DNA from: Nitrospira sp.
GTDB lineage: Bacteria > Nitrospirota > Nitrospiria > Nitrospirales > Nitrospiraceae
DNA length: 40,847 nt
Direction of reading: 5' to 3'
Assembly: GCA_019636815.1 (NCBI GenBank)
Contig: JAHBWT010000034.1
Coordinates: forward strand, 1-40,847
Positions 32,184-40,847 of the stretch are shown in pieces (within the stretch, counting starts at the first letter, position 1; every line of letters starts with the position of its first letter). Both the position numbers and the translations under genes were made by a program. A model generated the notes under the pieces. It did not search any database. It saw nothing but the letters and a program-made list of their open reading frames with translations, and was not told the origin of the DNA.

Positions 32184-34905
32184 CAGGAGTCACCGTCAAA
32201 TGTGTATCGAACAGACTCAAGATGTGGTTGCTGTCGCAGGCGACTATCGGGTCAAGGATCGTCAGCGCCGGCGGTACGATGGCTGTCGGATCGTCGGCAT
32301 CCGAAAGTGCCGTGAAACCGACCGCACGCGCCCAGAGCACGCCCTCAACATTCTGTACTGCACCTTCGATTGATGAGGCGTCTTCGCGCCCGCCGAAACG
32401 TCTGCGTCCGAGACTGAACAGTCCGGTCTGATCTTCCTCACGCGCGGCTTTCCCAAGATTGACGCCCAGCGCGCGGCGGACAAATGGTTCGACCACATCG
32501 GCGCGATAGGTCGGTTTGAGCGCATAGCGAACGGCGACCGTCACATACAGTCGTTTTCCTAAGACGACATCTATCGGATCGCGCGCGGCTCCGCGTTGAT
32601 GGTTATATGCGCTCAGTATTTCGCGTACGGCGGCAATCTCGGCCCCGCGTCCGGTTTCCATCAAAACGGTGACGACCACAGCCGGTACGTGATCGACCAG
32701 CTGCCACGAAGCTGAGGCGGACGCGACTCCTGGAATGGCTGCTGCTTCGGTTTCGAAATCCTTGAGACTGACGATGCGCCCCAGGCTTTGCACCTTGCCG
32801 GGGGCCGCTCGACGGGCATGTTCTCCCGATTCCGATGCTGATCCACCGGTGGCAACCATCGGCATCCCGACCTTGTCGAGATTTTTGAGTTTGACCGAAG
32901 CCTGCACTTTCGTATCAGCCTTGAGTGGACCGTATGCCCCGCTGCCGGTGCGAAAGACAGCCGTGACATTATTCACCCCGCTGGTCAGTCTGGCCCCTGA
33001 TTTGCCGTCTCCGAACTGCACCCAGCTGTTGCCTTCGGCGTCTTCACGGACGATATAGATCTGTTCATCCTCATGATGACCGAAAAAGCTATCCACCCGT
33101 TTCCACTCCCGTCCATTCACATAGATTGCAAGTTCCGGCGTTTCAGCAGGCGTATTGTCCGGCACGAGGTGATACGTCAGCGGCGCTTTGGGCAATTTGA
33201 AGTTCTGGAATGCCGCCGTTTCATCGCCGCTGCCTATGGGTGTTTCCGGCAGAGTTTTCCCCTCATTCGCATCAACGAGATTACCGAACACGGTGACAAG
33301 GGGCTTGTCATTGGGAAAGTCGGCATAGGAAACGGACTCCGAGAGTGTCACCGCATGCAACTGCGGAATCGCCTCCGTGCCGGTCGCTGAAGTCGAATCG
33401 ATATCGGTTACGGTGAATATCTTCGGCTCCTCGCCGGGCTTTTCGAACATGATCCGGCGATCTTTTAGTATTTCCGTCTGTTCTGCCGTGCCATAGAAAT
33501 AGAGCCTGTTGCCGGACGTGAGTATCGTTTCTTTCTTGGCTCGCACGAGACTGAACAGCGGACTCGTGACTTCATGGAAGAGTGCATCGGCAATCTGCAT
33601 CGTCGCATTCGCGCCGACCGAACTGTCGAGTGCATCGTTGAGTCGAAGCTGGCTCACAGTCCCACTGATACCGCCCCAGGTCATTGTCACTGTGCGGACG
33701 TCGGTGATCATCCGGATGAGGGTGCTCATCGGGAATGGTTGACCAAGAATGTATGCCATAAACGGATACGTGAACGCAGCCTGGATGACGATCGGAACAT
33801 TGTTCGGAAGATCGTCCACCTCCGAATCGATCGGGAAATCATTGTCGCTGAGACTTGCACTTATGGTTGCGCCTTGGAAAGCATTGAAAGGCGTATCGAC
33901 AGGCCGTGCAAGCGGCACAGTTTGATACGGAATCGTCGACGAAGTGGATGTGGTCGATCCACTCACCGTCGCGGTGGACGTGACCGCCGCTGTCTTGTTC
34001 ACGATCTGCGACGGGCTGTTGTATCCAAAATGATGGAAGGTTCGCCCGACACGGTACGCGGATAGACTGCCGATATTTGATGTGCGATTCAGCTTACCTT
34101 TGATCGTGTAGTAGGTGCGCCCGTGTTCCTCTCGAATCGACTCGATAAAAATCGTCTCCGCATTGGTCAAACTGAACGCCCCTGGGAAATAGACCGCCGG
34201 TGCTTCGCCTACGATCAGCCGATCGCCGACTCGAAGATCGATCGGGTGTAAGAGCTGTTCCGGATAGGCGATAGAGAATTCCGTTGTCGTCGGCGTGATG
34301 TCGCCGTCTTCGAGCGGCTTGTATAAATGAAACCTGCCCAGCCACGGATAGGCCGTTATCTCTGCCGTGGTCTCGAATTCAGCCGGCTTCGGGAGTTCTT
34401 CGAGCGTCGCTTTGAGTGGGAATCCGGCAGGAATCACAACGGGTTCTTCTTTCTTCAACTCGAAGGCAAACACCGCATGTCCACCGGCTGCAGGCGAAAG
34501 GCGATAGCCGAGCAGCCTCACGAGATCGGCGATACTTTCACGCCATTGTGCCGTCCCGAGAAATGCCTCGTTGGCATAGGTTTCCTGATAAAAGGTGAGA
34601 ATGTCGCCGAGGATCGAGGCCCCTTCGAGGAGTGCCACCGCCGGATCGTCCGGCGCACGATGCGTCCATGTTTGGAGATTCGGCGTCTTGTCGATCTGGT
34701 GAAAAAGGAATTCCCGAATCGAGCCATAGGTTCCAATCCGATAATTGAACCGTGAAAGCGCCGGACGATTGTCCCGGCTGGTGTGTTCCAGTTGAGCGCT
34801 GCAGCAGGGGCAGCCCTCTCCATGCCCAGGCGGCAACTCAGTGCCGGGGCGGCGTGGAAACCGCAACGGCATCGTGCAATCGTTTGCACAATCGCGATCG
34901 CTCAC
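32164..34905 (-). CDS. Putative baseplate assembly protein (baseplate J-like), second copy
   Basis: This 913-residue protein resembles the large baseplate assembly proteins of contractile particles (Afp12-like position). Its N-terminus has a Cys motif, G-E-G-C-P-C-C-S-A-Q-L, then N-Y-R-I-G-T-Y-G-S-I-R-E-F-L and D-D-P-A-V-A-L-L-E-G-A-S-I-L-G-D-I-L-T-F-Y-Q-E-T-Y-A-N-E-A-F-L-G-T-A, typical of the family. Towards the C-terminus Q-S-L-G-R-I-V-S-L-K-D-F-E and A-A-I-P-G-V-A match the baseplate J domain. It starts inside the stop of the previous gene (ATGA overlap), a sign of translational coupling. A Thr/Ser-rich stretch around residues 310-330 is unusual and may be a flexible loop. Confidence 0.88.
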   Translation of the reverse strand: MSDRDCANDCTMPLRFPRRPGTELPPGHGEGCPCCSAQLEHTSRDNRPALSRFNYRIGTYGSIREFLFHQIDKTPNLQTWTHRAPDDPAVALLEGASILGDILTFYQETYANEAFLGTAQWRESIADLVRLLGYRLSPAAGGHAVFAFELKKEEPVVIPAGFPLKATLEELPKPAEFETTAEITAYPWLGRFHLYKPLEDGDITPTTTEFSIAYPEQLLHPIDLRVGDRLIVGEAPAVYFPGAFSLTNAETIFIESIREEHGRTYYTIKGKLNRTSNIGSLSAYRVGRTFHHFGYNSPSQIVNKTAAVTSTATVSGSTTSTSSTIPYQTVPLARPVDTPFNAFQGATISASLSDNDFPIDSEVDDLPNNVPIVIQAAFTYPFMAYILGQPFPMSTLIRMITDVRTVTMTWGGISGTVSQLRLNDALDSSVGANATMQIADALFHEVTSPLFSLVRAKKETILTSGNRLYFYGTAEQTEILKDRRIMFEKPGEEPKIFTVTDIDSTSATGTEAIPQLHAVTLSESVSYADFPNDKPLVTVFGNLVDANEGKTLPETPIGSGDETAAFQNFKLPKAPLTYHLVPDNTPAETPELAIYVNGREWKRVDSFFGHHEDEQIYIVREDAEGNSWVQFGDGKSGARLTSGVNNVTAVFRTGSGAYGPLKADTKVQASVKLKNLDKVGMPMVATGGSASESGEHARRAAPGKVQSLGRIVSLKDFETEAAAIPGVASASASWQLVDHVPAVVVTVLMETGRGAEIAAVREILSAYNHQRGAARDPIDVVLGKRLYVTVAVRYALKPTYRADVVEPFVRRALGVNLGKAAREEDQTGLFSLGRRRFGGREDASSIEGAVQNVEGVLWARAVGFTALSDADDPTAIVPPALTILDPIVACDSNHILSLFDTHLTVTPVAEGGS

Positions 34906-37562
34906 TGTCTCCCTCCCCTCACCTCAAACCGGATAAACCCTTGTTCCATGTGATCCGGGTTTCCCATCACCTGGATGATCTCGTTGTCGTTGAGCTGAGT
35001 CAGCGCGTCTGTCGCGGCAAAGGGAGAATTCCATCGCTTGATCGAAACAGTGATGGTTTTGCCTGCGGGAGGCGTGCCCGTTTTTTGCCCGACGACATGC
35101 TCGACACCCTGAACCTTCATGGCGCACCCGATGATCTGACTGGCATACAGGGGCTGCCCGAATGTCCATTCATCGGGATGGAAAAATCCTTTGCGCCCAT
35201 CGGGAGTCCATCCGGCGGAGAATTCCTGCTCGAGCACAAACTTGAGATCTTCCGGCCAAACATCCGGGTTTGCGCACAGCACGACTTTTATCTCGAGCGG
35301 AACGAACTCGGGCGGACGAATCTCGATGTCTTCACCGATCAGCCTGACGGCATTCAGATAGTCTGCTACGGCGTTTCGGAGTTCATACGACAGTTCGTTT
35401 GTCCCGATGGGATCGATCGTGACGCGCACGGTGCGCCAGCTTCCCGTCCAGGCGTAGCGGGCTGCGGCTCGGGAAACCCCTTCGATTTCTTCGGCTCGCG
35501 AGACGTAATCTGCGAGGGTCACGGCGCGAAGCTGATGCCGGCGATACGCCTCGGGAACACGGCGAATGATTTCCGCAACGGGCTCCTGATCACGGCCGTT
35601 CGTCACGTCGAACGGATTCCAACAGGAGCGGAGCAAGAATGGAAACGGCGGAATGACCTGTACGCTGTCTTCTGCTACGTTCACGATCATATCGGCACCG
35701 ACGTTGCCATCAAGCGGCATTCCGTACTGATAGGTACAGGTCACCTCGGCTCCATCGGGGAGTTCCCGGCCATTCGTGCCGTTTCCAAAACGAATCACGC
35801 TGCGGCGGTTCTCATCAGTTTCAACGACGAAGTGGTCGCCGTTTTCGGCCGAATCGTCGCTATGGATTAAATTCGGCACTTCGTCCCATTGGTCACCGGG
35901 AGGGGTCACCTCTACGGTCAAGGTCGATATCGGAGGAACATCGCCGCCGGGTCTTGTCTGTTTATAGGCAAGCGCAACTTCCGGGAGACGGCAGAGCGTT
36001 CCCCAGCGGGTGCGGTCATAATGAAATTGGAGCGGTTTATTGGGGTCGCTCACATCCAGCGGTTGTTCTTCATCTTTAAAAATCGTTTTCTCCTCCCGCC
36101 CATGGAACACCTCAAGGAGATTGCCATGAAAGAGCGAGACGTTTGTTACCGTACCGATCGCGGTTCCAGGATTGTCGGCCGGACAGTCCACGGTAAAACA
36201 ATAGTCAAACCGAAGCGCGTCTTTCTTTTCCCAATGGACACGGACCATCCACTCGTTTGTAATGGGGTCTTCTACCGATTCGGCGGCTTCGGATATCAAT
36301 GAAAGAATCTGACGTTTGACCGGATTTCTCCCCGGCTCTTTCCCGGTTTGTGGATTGAGATGTTCCTGGATGAGCAGATGACGGATGCGCTTGTTGCGGA
36401 TCAAGTCGCGAATCTCATCGGCAGCCGCTTGCGTCGCGATCTCGACCGGTGGAGCGGGATCGGCAAGATACAATTTGCTGTAGAGCTTAAGATCGGCCCT
36501 TGTGCTGCCGGCCTTCACCGTCGTGATGGTGTCACTCCAGGTATACAGGCCCATGCTATTGAGATATTGATGTACGGTTTGCGTGCCGTCGTGGCGAGAG
36601 AGAAAGACCGCCGATGCAACCGCTTCCTTTTTTTTGAGTGTCGTTTCATCGATCGCACTTTCACCGGCCCATGCCTTGAGCCCCTGTGCAAGCTGGAATA
36701 CTTTTTGTCCCGTCTCGTGTCCAATCTCGAGCGCAAGCCAGGTCGAAGATTGGCTGCCTTGATGGATGTGGTAATCCATCAGCCTGGCATGACGTGCGAT
36801 TGAGACACGCTTCCTGGCAGAGGCCAGGTAGGCCTCATTCATCACACGATCCTGATAGTCGCTGAGCTCATCGGCCGCAACTGCAAAGAGCTCCGCCAGC
36901 ACCATGTCGAGATCGGCTTCGCTGGTCGGTTCCCATCCGGGCACCCGGCGCGACATGGCGGCGATCATCGTCCGGCGGAACGAACCGTAGTCCTTGGCGA
37001 GATAATCGATGACTGGTTCCTGAAGAGGCGCACGCGCCGGCTCCCATTCGGGCGCGCAATTCGTATTAAAGCACCCTGGACGGAACTTGAACCGTATCTC
37101 GGCAAAGAGCGGATCGATCACGGCATTGGGAATTCCGAGCGTGCTGACTCCAAGTGTGTACGTGGAATAATCGCCGATCGGTTTAACGAGGAGGCGCAAC
37201 ACAGGTTTCGTGGAATCAGGCTGTGTGATCGCCGCGTTTGGAGGACTGCCGGTTGAATCAACCTGCACTTGTCCGAGCGCGCTTCCGGCACGAACTCTGA
37301 TACCGCCCGAGATCGGAAACAGAGACTTTGCGAGATGATTGCTGCCGGCATATTTCAGGACCACGGCGGCCAAGGCGTTCAGATTGTAGAAGTACAGGTC
37401 AAGGACGGCACTGTCCGAAGCATTGTCTACTTCGATGACACGCAGCAGCTTGATCCCGTTCGGCGCGTTCGGTCCCGGCGAGTCGGTCATCAGGCGCGCG
37501 CGCTCACGCAGCGGCTCGCTCCTGGCCAGTTCCCTCAGAGGCGTTTCTACTTCTTCGTACAT
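34902..37562 (-). CDS. Baseplate J-like wedge protein, first copy
   Basis: This 886-residue protein is the other large wedge protein (Afp11/gp6-like position). Landmarks are V-I-D-Y-L-A-K-D-Y-G-S-F-R, L-A-E-L-F-A-V-A-A-D-E-L-S-D-Y-Q-D-R-V-M-N-E-A-Y-L and, nearer the C-terminus, A-V-T-L-A-D-Y-V-S-R-A-E-E-I-E-G-V-S-R-A. The wedge ring should join the hub to the sheath and trigger contraction. ATG 37562 is chosen because a longer frame to 37610 overlaps the gp25-like gene; AAGGAAG lies about 11 bases upstream. The gap to the previous stop is 7 bases. Confidence 0.88.
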   Translation of the reverse strand: MYEEVETPLRELARSEPLRERARLMTDSPGPNAPNGIKLLRVIEVDNASDSAVLDLYFYNLNALAAVVLKYAGSNHLAKSLFPISGGIRVRAGSALGQVQVDSTGSPPNAAITQPDSTKPVLRLLVKPIGDYSTYTLGVSTLGIPNAVIDPLFAEIRFKFRPGCFNTNCAPEWEPARAPLQEPVIDYLAKDYGSFRRTMIAAMSRRVPGWEPTSEADLDMVLAELFAVAADELSDYQDRVMNEAYLASARKRVSIARHARLMDYHIHQGSQSSTWLALEIGHETGQKVFQLAQGLKAWAGESAIDETTLKKKEAVASAVFLSRHDGTQTVHQYLNSMGLYTWSDTITTVKAGSTRADLKLYSKLYLADPAPPVEIATQAAADEIRDLIRNKRIRHLLIQEHLNPQTGKEPGRNPVKRQILSLISEAAESVEDPITNEWMVRVHWEKKDALRFDYCFTVDCPADNPGTAIGTVTNVSLFHGNLLEVFHGREEKTIFKDEEQPLDVSDPNKPLQFHYDRTRWGTLCRLPEVALAYKQTRPGGDVPPISTLTVEVTPPGDQWDEVPNLIHSDDSAENGDHFVVETDENRRSVIRFGNGTNGRELPDGAEVTCTYQYGMPLDGNVGADMIVNVAEDSVQVIPPFPFLLRSCWNPFDVTNGRDQEPVAEIIRRVPEAYRRHQLRAVTLADYVSRAEEIEGVSRAAARYAWTGSWRTVRVTIDPIGTNELSYELRNAVADYLNAVRLIGEDIEIRPPEFVPLEIKVVLCANPDVWPEDLKFVLEQEFSAGWTPDGRKGFFHPDEWTFGQPLYASQIIGCAMKVQGVEHVVGQKTGTPPAGKTITVSIKRWNSPFAATDALTQLNDNEIIQVMGNPDHMEQGFIRFEVRGGRQ

Positions 37563-37569
37563 ATAAGAC

Positions 37570-37950
37570 TCAGCTTCCTTCGCGCCGGAAACGCAGCACC
37601 CGCGTATCATCCGTCCCTGCCAAGCGATAGCGGATATCCACCGAAATCGTCGAATTCAGTGCCTCGACCTGAATGTATTCCAGGGTCACGCGATGTCCCA
37701 CCCACCGATTGATCGCCTGCGTGATTTGAGCCTTGGCCATGGCCGCAGTCGCGTCGTCTGCCGCCTCGAACACCAACCGCCTGACGCCGCCGCCAAAATC
37801 GACTAAAAACGGCCGCTCTCCCTGATTGGTCAGAACGAGTTGTACAATTTCGTCACGGACATGCTCTTCAAGCGATCGAATGACCGCCATCCGCCCATTG
37901 GTCCCGACGCGAAAAGGAAATGACAGATGCTCTCCGTTGATCGGTTTCAT
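37570..37950 (-). CDS. gp25-like baseplate wedge protein (GPW/gp25 family)
   Basis: This 126-residue protein matches the GPW/gp25 family, which nucleates sheath assembly at the baseplate. Recognisable parts are I-R-S-L-E-E-H-V-R-D-E-I-V-Q-L-V-L-T-N-Q and G-E-R-P-F-L-V-D-F-G-G-G-V-R-R-L-V-F-E, a fragment conserved through phages, type VI secretion (TssE) and eCIS (Afp9). The length is normal for the family. It starts 3 bases after the stop of the PAAR-like gene. Confidence 0.92.
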   Translation of the reverse strand: MKPINGEHLSFPFRVGTNGRMAVIRSLEEHVRDEIVQLVLTNQGERPFLVDFGGGVRRLVFEAADDATAAMAKAQITQAINRWVGHRVTLEYIQVEALNSTISVDIRYRLAGTDDTRVLRFRREGS

Positions 37951-37953
37951 TCT

Positions 37954-38289
37954 TTATGTGGCCTTTGCCTTGACCTGTGTCTGGAGAATGACTGCCAGGC
38001 CCTGAACGGCTCCTTCGGCGCTGATACACTTGCCGATGCTCGATTGAGTCAGCACTCCGGTTCCGTTGCTCTTGCACATGGTCGCGCCCATCGTCCATTC
38101 GATTCGAATACATGGCTGGGGCTTGCTCGGCAGCACGGTGAACGGGCACCCTACGACCGAATGAATATCCGTTTCGAGCAGCGCAGGCGCATGATCGACC
38201 TTGATCATCGTATTGGCCGTAGTGAGTACCGCGGTACCCCCATGTGTGCACATTACCTGGCTCATGGTCGTGAGAATGTACCCCGGCAT
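37954..38289 (-). CDS. PAAR-like spike-tip protein
   Basis: This 111-residue protein lies between the spike and the gp25-like genes, where eCIS loci carry the PAAR-type tip (Afp10 position). The sequence has M-C-T-H-G-G-T-A-V-L-T-T near the start and a later M-C-K-S-N-G-T-G-V-L-T-Q, with His and Cys residues suited to bind one metal ion at the apex. It is Gly-, Thr- and Cys-rich as expected for the short beta-prism fold. The family match is by pattern and position, not a strong motif. Confidence 0.75.
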   Translation of the reverse strand: MPGYILTTMSQVMCTHGGTAVLTTANTMIKVDHAPALLETDIHSVVGCPFTVLPSKPQPCIRIEWTMGATMCKSNGTGVLTQSSIGKCISAEGAVQGLAVILQTQVKAKAT

Positions 38290-38292
38290 ACG

Positions 38293-38937
38293 CTATACGC
38301 CTATCTTCATGGCCCCGTTCCCGATGTCGACGCCGCCGGACGTCAGTTTTACCGAGCCCATGGAGCTTGCCTGAATGGTGATCTGCGTCGATTCGATCTT
38401 GATCTGCGGCGACATCGACGAAGCTCCCACTTGAAGGGTGATCTCATTGGAGGTCAGCTTGACGCTGGAATCACCGATCTTGACGATGATGTCGCTGTCG
38501 CTCATGGTGAGTTCCGCCCCGTCCGCGTGAAGCAGCTTCACCTCATTCGCATCATCGTCGAGCAAAAGCTTATGTCCCTTGGTCGTGATGAAACTTCGGA
38601 TCAGCTTGCCTTTTGGTTCGGGCATCTCGCCGGATGCCCACCAAAATCCCGTCCAGACCGGAAGGGATGTGCGACCGGCTTCGAATTCAACCCATACACC
38701 GTCGCCTTCTTCGGGGATTGCAACAAATCCATGCTTACTCCCGGCAAATGGGCTGCACGGCCTGACGTGTTCGACCACATGGTCGGAGCCGAACACATCG
38801 GGCACTTTGACCGCGATAATCCCAAGGTTGTCACCTTCTTCGACTGATTCCACGATTCCTCTGTACTTCCCGAAACAATGCTCGTTGCGCCATTCGGAAA
38901 GATCGACCAACTGATCTTCAAACTCGAGCGGATCCAT
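38293..38937 (-). CDS. Spike protein, gp5/gpV-like (baseplate assembly protein V)
   Basis: This 214-residue protein has an N-terminal OB-fold region (Y-R-G-I-V-E-S-V-E, L-G-I-I-A-V-K-V-P-D-V, F-V-A-I-P-E-E-G-D-G-V-W-V-E-F-E-A-G, P-V-W-T-G-F-W-W) typical of gp5/VgrG/gpV spikes. From about residue 115 repeating short strands (K-L-L-L-D-D-D, V-K-L-L-H-A-D-G, I-I-V-K-I-G-D-S-S-V-K-L-T) form the trimeric beta-helix needle. The start codon overlaps the stop of the hub gene by one base (TGATG). In Afp- and PVC-type systems hub and spike are one polypeptide (Afp8); here they are separate. Confidence 0.92.
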   Translation of the reverse strand: MDPLEFEDQLVDLSEWRNEHCFGKYRGIVESVEEGDNLGIIAVKVPDVFGSDHVVEHVRPCSPFAGSKHGFVAIPEEGDGVWVEFEAGRTSLPVWTGFWWASGEMPEPKGKLIRSFITTKGHKLLLDDDANEVKLLHADGAELTMSDSDIIVKIGDSSVKLTSNEITLQVGASSMSPQIKIESTQITIQASSMGSVKLTSGGVDIGNGAMKIGV

Positions 38938-40112
38938 CAGAAAATATCCATTTGAATGTTAAAACTGACGGCGGCCGCCCCGGTCGCCACAGCCGCAGCC
39001 GGCGAAAAGGCATTCACCGAAGCCTCCGGCGTCACCGCATTTCCGCGCACCGAAAAGCTTTGCGTATATTCGGATATCCCAAGCGTATGAGTGACCTTGA
39101 AGATCACATAATCAGTACTGTAGCGGCTGTTCGACACGCGGGCCCGGATCATCCGGTATGGCGAGAGTATTCCACCGAAGCATTGAGGCAGGACCGCCCC
39201 TTCGGCTCGGACGGTATAACTAGATCGCCGCGCCGCACTCTCGGCCGCCTTGGAAGGATCGACATGATCCCCGGTCCCAGGTGGAAGTCGCCTGGTTCGT
39301 ATCTCGGAACTTCCGACGGCCGTCGCTGCTTCGCCTTCAGAAGGAGCGGCGTCCGAAGAACGTGAACGCCCGGTGGAAACGCTTTTGTCGTCCATGCTCA
39401 ACCAGGCGCCTTCATATTGAGCCGCGCTGTTCGATACGCGTTGAACATGGAATCTGCTCATGTTCCTGTCAGGTCCCGTCAGCACGAGAACAGGCAACAT
39501 CGGATCCATTGTCTCCGGTAACTTTTTAAAATAACAATTGCTTGTTCCAGGCGCGCTTCCCGGCAAGACGTACGCGTAAAAATCGGGGTGCCGCCTCATC
39601 AGCGATCGGAGGAGCTGCATCGGTGTGCCATGCCGCTGAACCACGGCATGGGGATCCGCCGCTGCGCCCGTCTCATCCACCTCAATCATTCCACCGAGTG
39701 CGGCATCGGCAAATAGCGACCGCGCGATGTCGCTGTCCGATTGTCCAGGCGGAAAATCCTCTGAGCCGGCTTCGCGGTGCAGCAACGTCGTATCGTCATG
39801 GACGGTCAGAGTTAACGTGCTGGCTCCGGGCTCGGTGCTCATCCCGGGATCCTGGTCGACGATGCGCCCGTCAATGAGCGGCACAAAATCGCCTTCCCCG
39901 ATTCGCGCCTCGACACGCACGCGCGCAAATTCGGCGTATTCGGGATTACTCTCGCCATCCCAGGAACCGTCCTCGGCGATGCAAATCGGTATTTTTATCT
40001 TGGCCTGCCATGCACGGCCGATCTCTTGCTCGACGACGATCTCCTCGATCGCATCGAGCTGCTCCCGGGTGGCGGGAGTGTTGCCATACAACACCTTAAA
40101 TTCCTTCAACAT
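38937..40112 (-). CDS. Hub protein, gp27/gpD-like (late control D family)
   Basis: This 391-residue protein is the central hub between the inner tube and the spike. It shows the gpD/gp27-like layout: an N-terminal barrel with V-R-V-E-A-R-I-G-E-G-D-F-V-P-L-I-D-G-R-I-V-D-Q-D, then L-T-L-T-V-H-D-D-T-T-L-L-H-R, a motif common in these hubs. S-D-S-D-I-A-R-S-L-F-A-D and V-V-Q-R-H-G-T-P-M-Q-L-L-R-S-L follow. A linker around 250-280 is Ser/Ala-rich. Three bases separate it from the LysM-like gene upstream. Confidence 0.9.
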   Translation of the reverse strand: MLKEFKVLYGNTPATREQLDAIEEIVVEQEIGRAWQAKIKIPICIAEDGSWDGESNPEYAEFARVRVEARIGEGDFVPLIDGRIVDQDPGMSTEPGASTLTLTVHDDTTLLHREAGSEDFPPGQSDSDIARSLFADAALGGMIEVDETGAAADPHAVVQRHGTPMQLLRSLMRRHPDFYAYVLPGSAPGTSNCYFKKLPETMDPMLPVLVLTGPDRNMSRFHVQRVSNSAAQYEGAWLSMDDKSVSTGRSRSSDAAPSEGEAATAVGSSEIRTRRLPPGTGDHVDPSKAAESAARRSSYTVRAEGAVLPQCFGGILSPYRMIRARVSNSRYSTDYVIFKVTHTLGISEYTQSFSVRGNAVTPEASVNAFSPAAAVATGAAAVSFNIQMDIF

Positions 40113-40115
40113 GGG

Positions 40116-40418
40116 TTAACTTTCCGGAACTGAAATGAAATGCGTTTCTTCCTTCGCGAGCGGATTTTCATTGCGCTCGCGTTCAACCAGCCGGTTAGCC
40201 TCGAGCTCGGTATTGGCGTCAGCGATGCGCCAAAGCCTTGTTCCATCCTTGTATCGGCGGTGAGCCATGATATCGAGCCGGTCTGTGCCCTTTGTCTCAG
40301 TGAGTTTGCCCGGCACGTACGGCAGCCGGCGCAACTTGACGGCAACGACTTTGTCCCCCTGTATCGTTTTCACTTCCACAATCGAACAGGTGATGTATCT
40401 GGAACTTCCATCAAACAT
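40116..40418 (-). CDS. LysM-like / tail protein X-like protein
   Basis: This 100-residue protein has a segment resembling LysM or phage tail protein X: D-R-L-D-I-M-A-H-R-R-Y-K-D-G-T-R-L-W-R-I-A-D-A-N (about residues 47-70). In eCIS loci such a protein, or a LysM tail on the tube adaptor (Afp7), joins the inner tube to the hub. Here it would be a separate polypeptide. It lies 12 bases after the stop of the tube-like gene. Confidence 0.8.
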   Translation of the reverse strand: MFDGSSRYITCSIVEVKTIQGDKVVAVKLRRLPYVPGKLTETKGTDRLDIMAHRRYKDGTRLWRIADANTELEANRLVERERNENPLAKEETHFISVPES

Positions 40419-40430
40419 GTGCGCGCCTCA

Positions 40431-40847
40431 TTAAAACGGAATCAATTCCACTATTTGCTCCGCCGTGTTGGCCAAGTTCGCCATCGCCTGTGCATCCTTG
40501 GCCATGTTGGTATAGAGCATGGCGCCCTTGGCGACTTCGTCATCGGAACACAGGTCATTCGCATTGACCGCCAACGTGATGGACACGTCGGCCTGCACGG
40601 GATTGAGCAGAAAATCGTACTGCTGTTCGGTAATGCTCATCGATTCGATGATCACGGGCAATACTCTGTACACTCCCCAGATAAAAAGGATTCGTGGATA
40701 TTTTTCGCGTGGGATCGGCTGACGAGGGGCGCTTCCACCGCCACCTCCGAGCGCTCCCGCCACTCCGCCAAGCGCCGCGCCGATAGCCGCAAGCAGATCG
40801 TTGGACGGGTAGACCATCTTTTCCAAGGCAGCCAGTCGCGTGCCCAC
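40431..40847 (-). CDS. CIS tube-family hub adaptor, 3' part (Afp7-like)
   Basis: The frame is open to the right end of the window, so the start may lie outside; a GTG at 40845-40847 could also be internal. The visible 138 residues include P-R-I-L-F-I-W-G-V-Y-R-V-L-P-V, S-M-S-I-T-E-Q-Q-Y-D and L-N-P-V-Q-A-D-V-S-I-T-L-A-V, the pattern of the contractile-injection tube-associated family (Afp7 N-terminal domain). A Gly/Ala-rich stretch (about 25-42) precedes it. The usual C-terminal LysM is absent and seems to be supplied by the next gene. Confidence 0.85.
   Translation of the reverse strand: MGTRLAALEKMVYPSNDLLAAIGAALGGVAGALGGGGGSAPRQPIPREKYPRILFIWGVYRVLPVIIESMSITEQQYDFLLNPVQADVSITLAVNANDLCSDDEVAKGAMLYTNMAKDAQAMANLANTAEQIVELIPF

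Noticed and set aside
18079-40847. Interpretation as a complete prophage or a type VI secretion system
   Set aside because: No capsid, portal, terminase, lysis or integrase genes, and no TssJLM membrane complex, are seen. DUF4157 cargo and gene order fit an extracellular contractile injection system, although sheath and ATPase genes are outside the window.
1-40847. CRISPR arrays, tRNA or rRNA genes
   Set aside because: No regularly spaced repeats, cloverleaf-like sequence or rRNA segments were noticed on either strand.

Overview
The window is bacterial DNA of fairly high GC content from a Gram-negative-type cell with many exported proteins. A giant multicopper oxidase beside two copper-ligand proteins and exported SUMF1-like proteins suggests the phylum Nitrospirota (Nitrospira-like). 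That is an inference from gene content; there is no rRNA or other marker gene here.

Bases 1-1335 are core genome: the end of a cyclophilin and a Sua5/TsaC tRNA-modification enzyme. Bases 1336-5225 are an accessory island. It holds a HigBA toxin-antitoxin pair between two 43-bp direct repeats, an orphan HicB whose toxin gene seems to have been lost at one repeat, two minus-strand genes that look like integron cassettes (a GIY-YIG protein and an AT-rich membrane-anchored protein) with attC-like sites at their 3' ends, an IS3-type transposase remnant and a small membrane protein.

Bases 5226-17862 encode mainly envelope proteins: an HtrA-like protease with a PDZ domain, two exported SUMF1-fold proteins without the formylglycine-generating cysteines, a HEAT-repeat protein, two paralogous proteins with a plastocyanin-like His...Cys-x2-His-x2-Met ligand set, a 1607-residue multicopper oxidase built from three repeats of one unit, and an exported protein of unknown function. 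A promoter upstream of the oxidase and an intrinsic terminator after it mark it as its own transcription unit.

Bases 18079-40847 are one long minus-strand locus for an extracellular contractile injection system (eCIS, a phage-tail-like particle). In transcription order it encodes a tube/hub-adaptor protein (cut by the window edge), a LysM-like protein, a gp27-like hub, a gp5/gpV-like spike, a PAAR-like tip, a gp25-like wedge, two baseplate J-like proteins, a gpI-like tail protein, a DUF6519/beta-helix fibre-like protein, and a protein with an Ada-like zinc motif. Four DUF4157 proteins follow. These four share a Cys-x-Cys-x3-Cys-x2-Cys head and the DUF4157 HExxH domain but have unrelated C-termini (an M35-like protease, an OmpA domain, a Cys-rich domain, and a frameshifted tail). 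The sheath, ATPase and cap genes are not in the window and probably lie beyond its right end. The best candidate for a new system is this apparatus with its effector array and shared N-terminal head.
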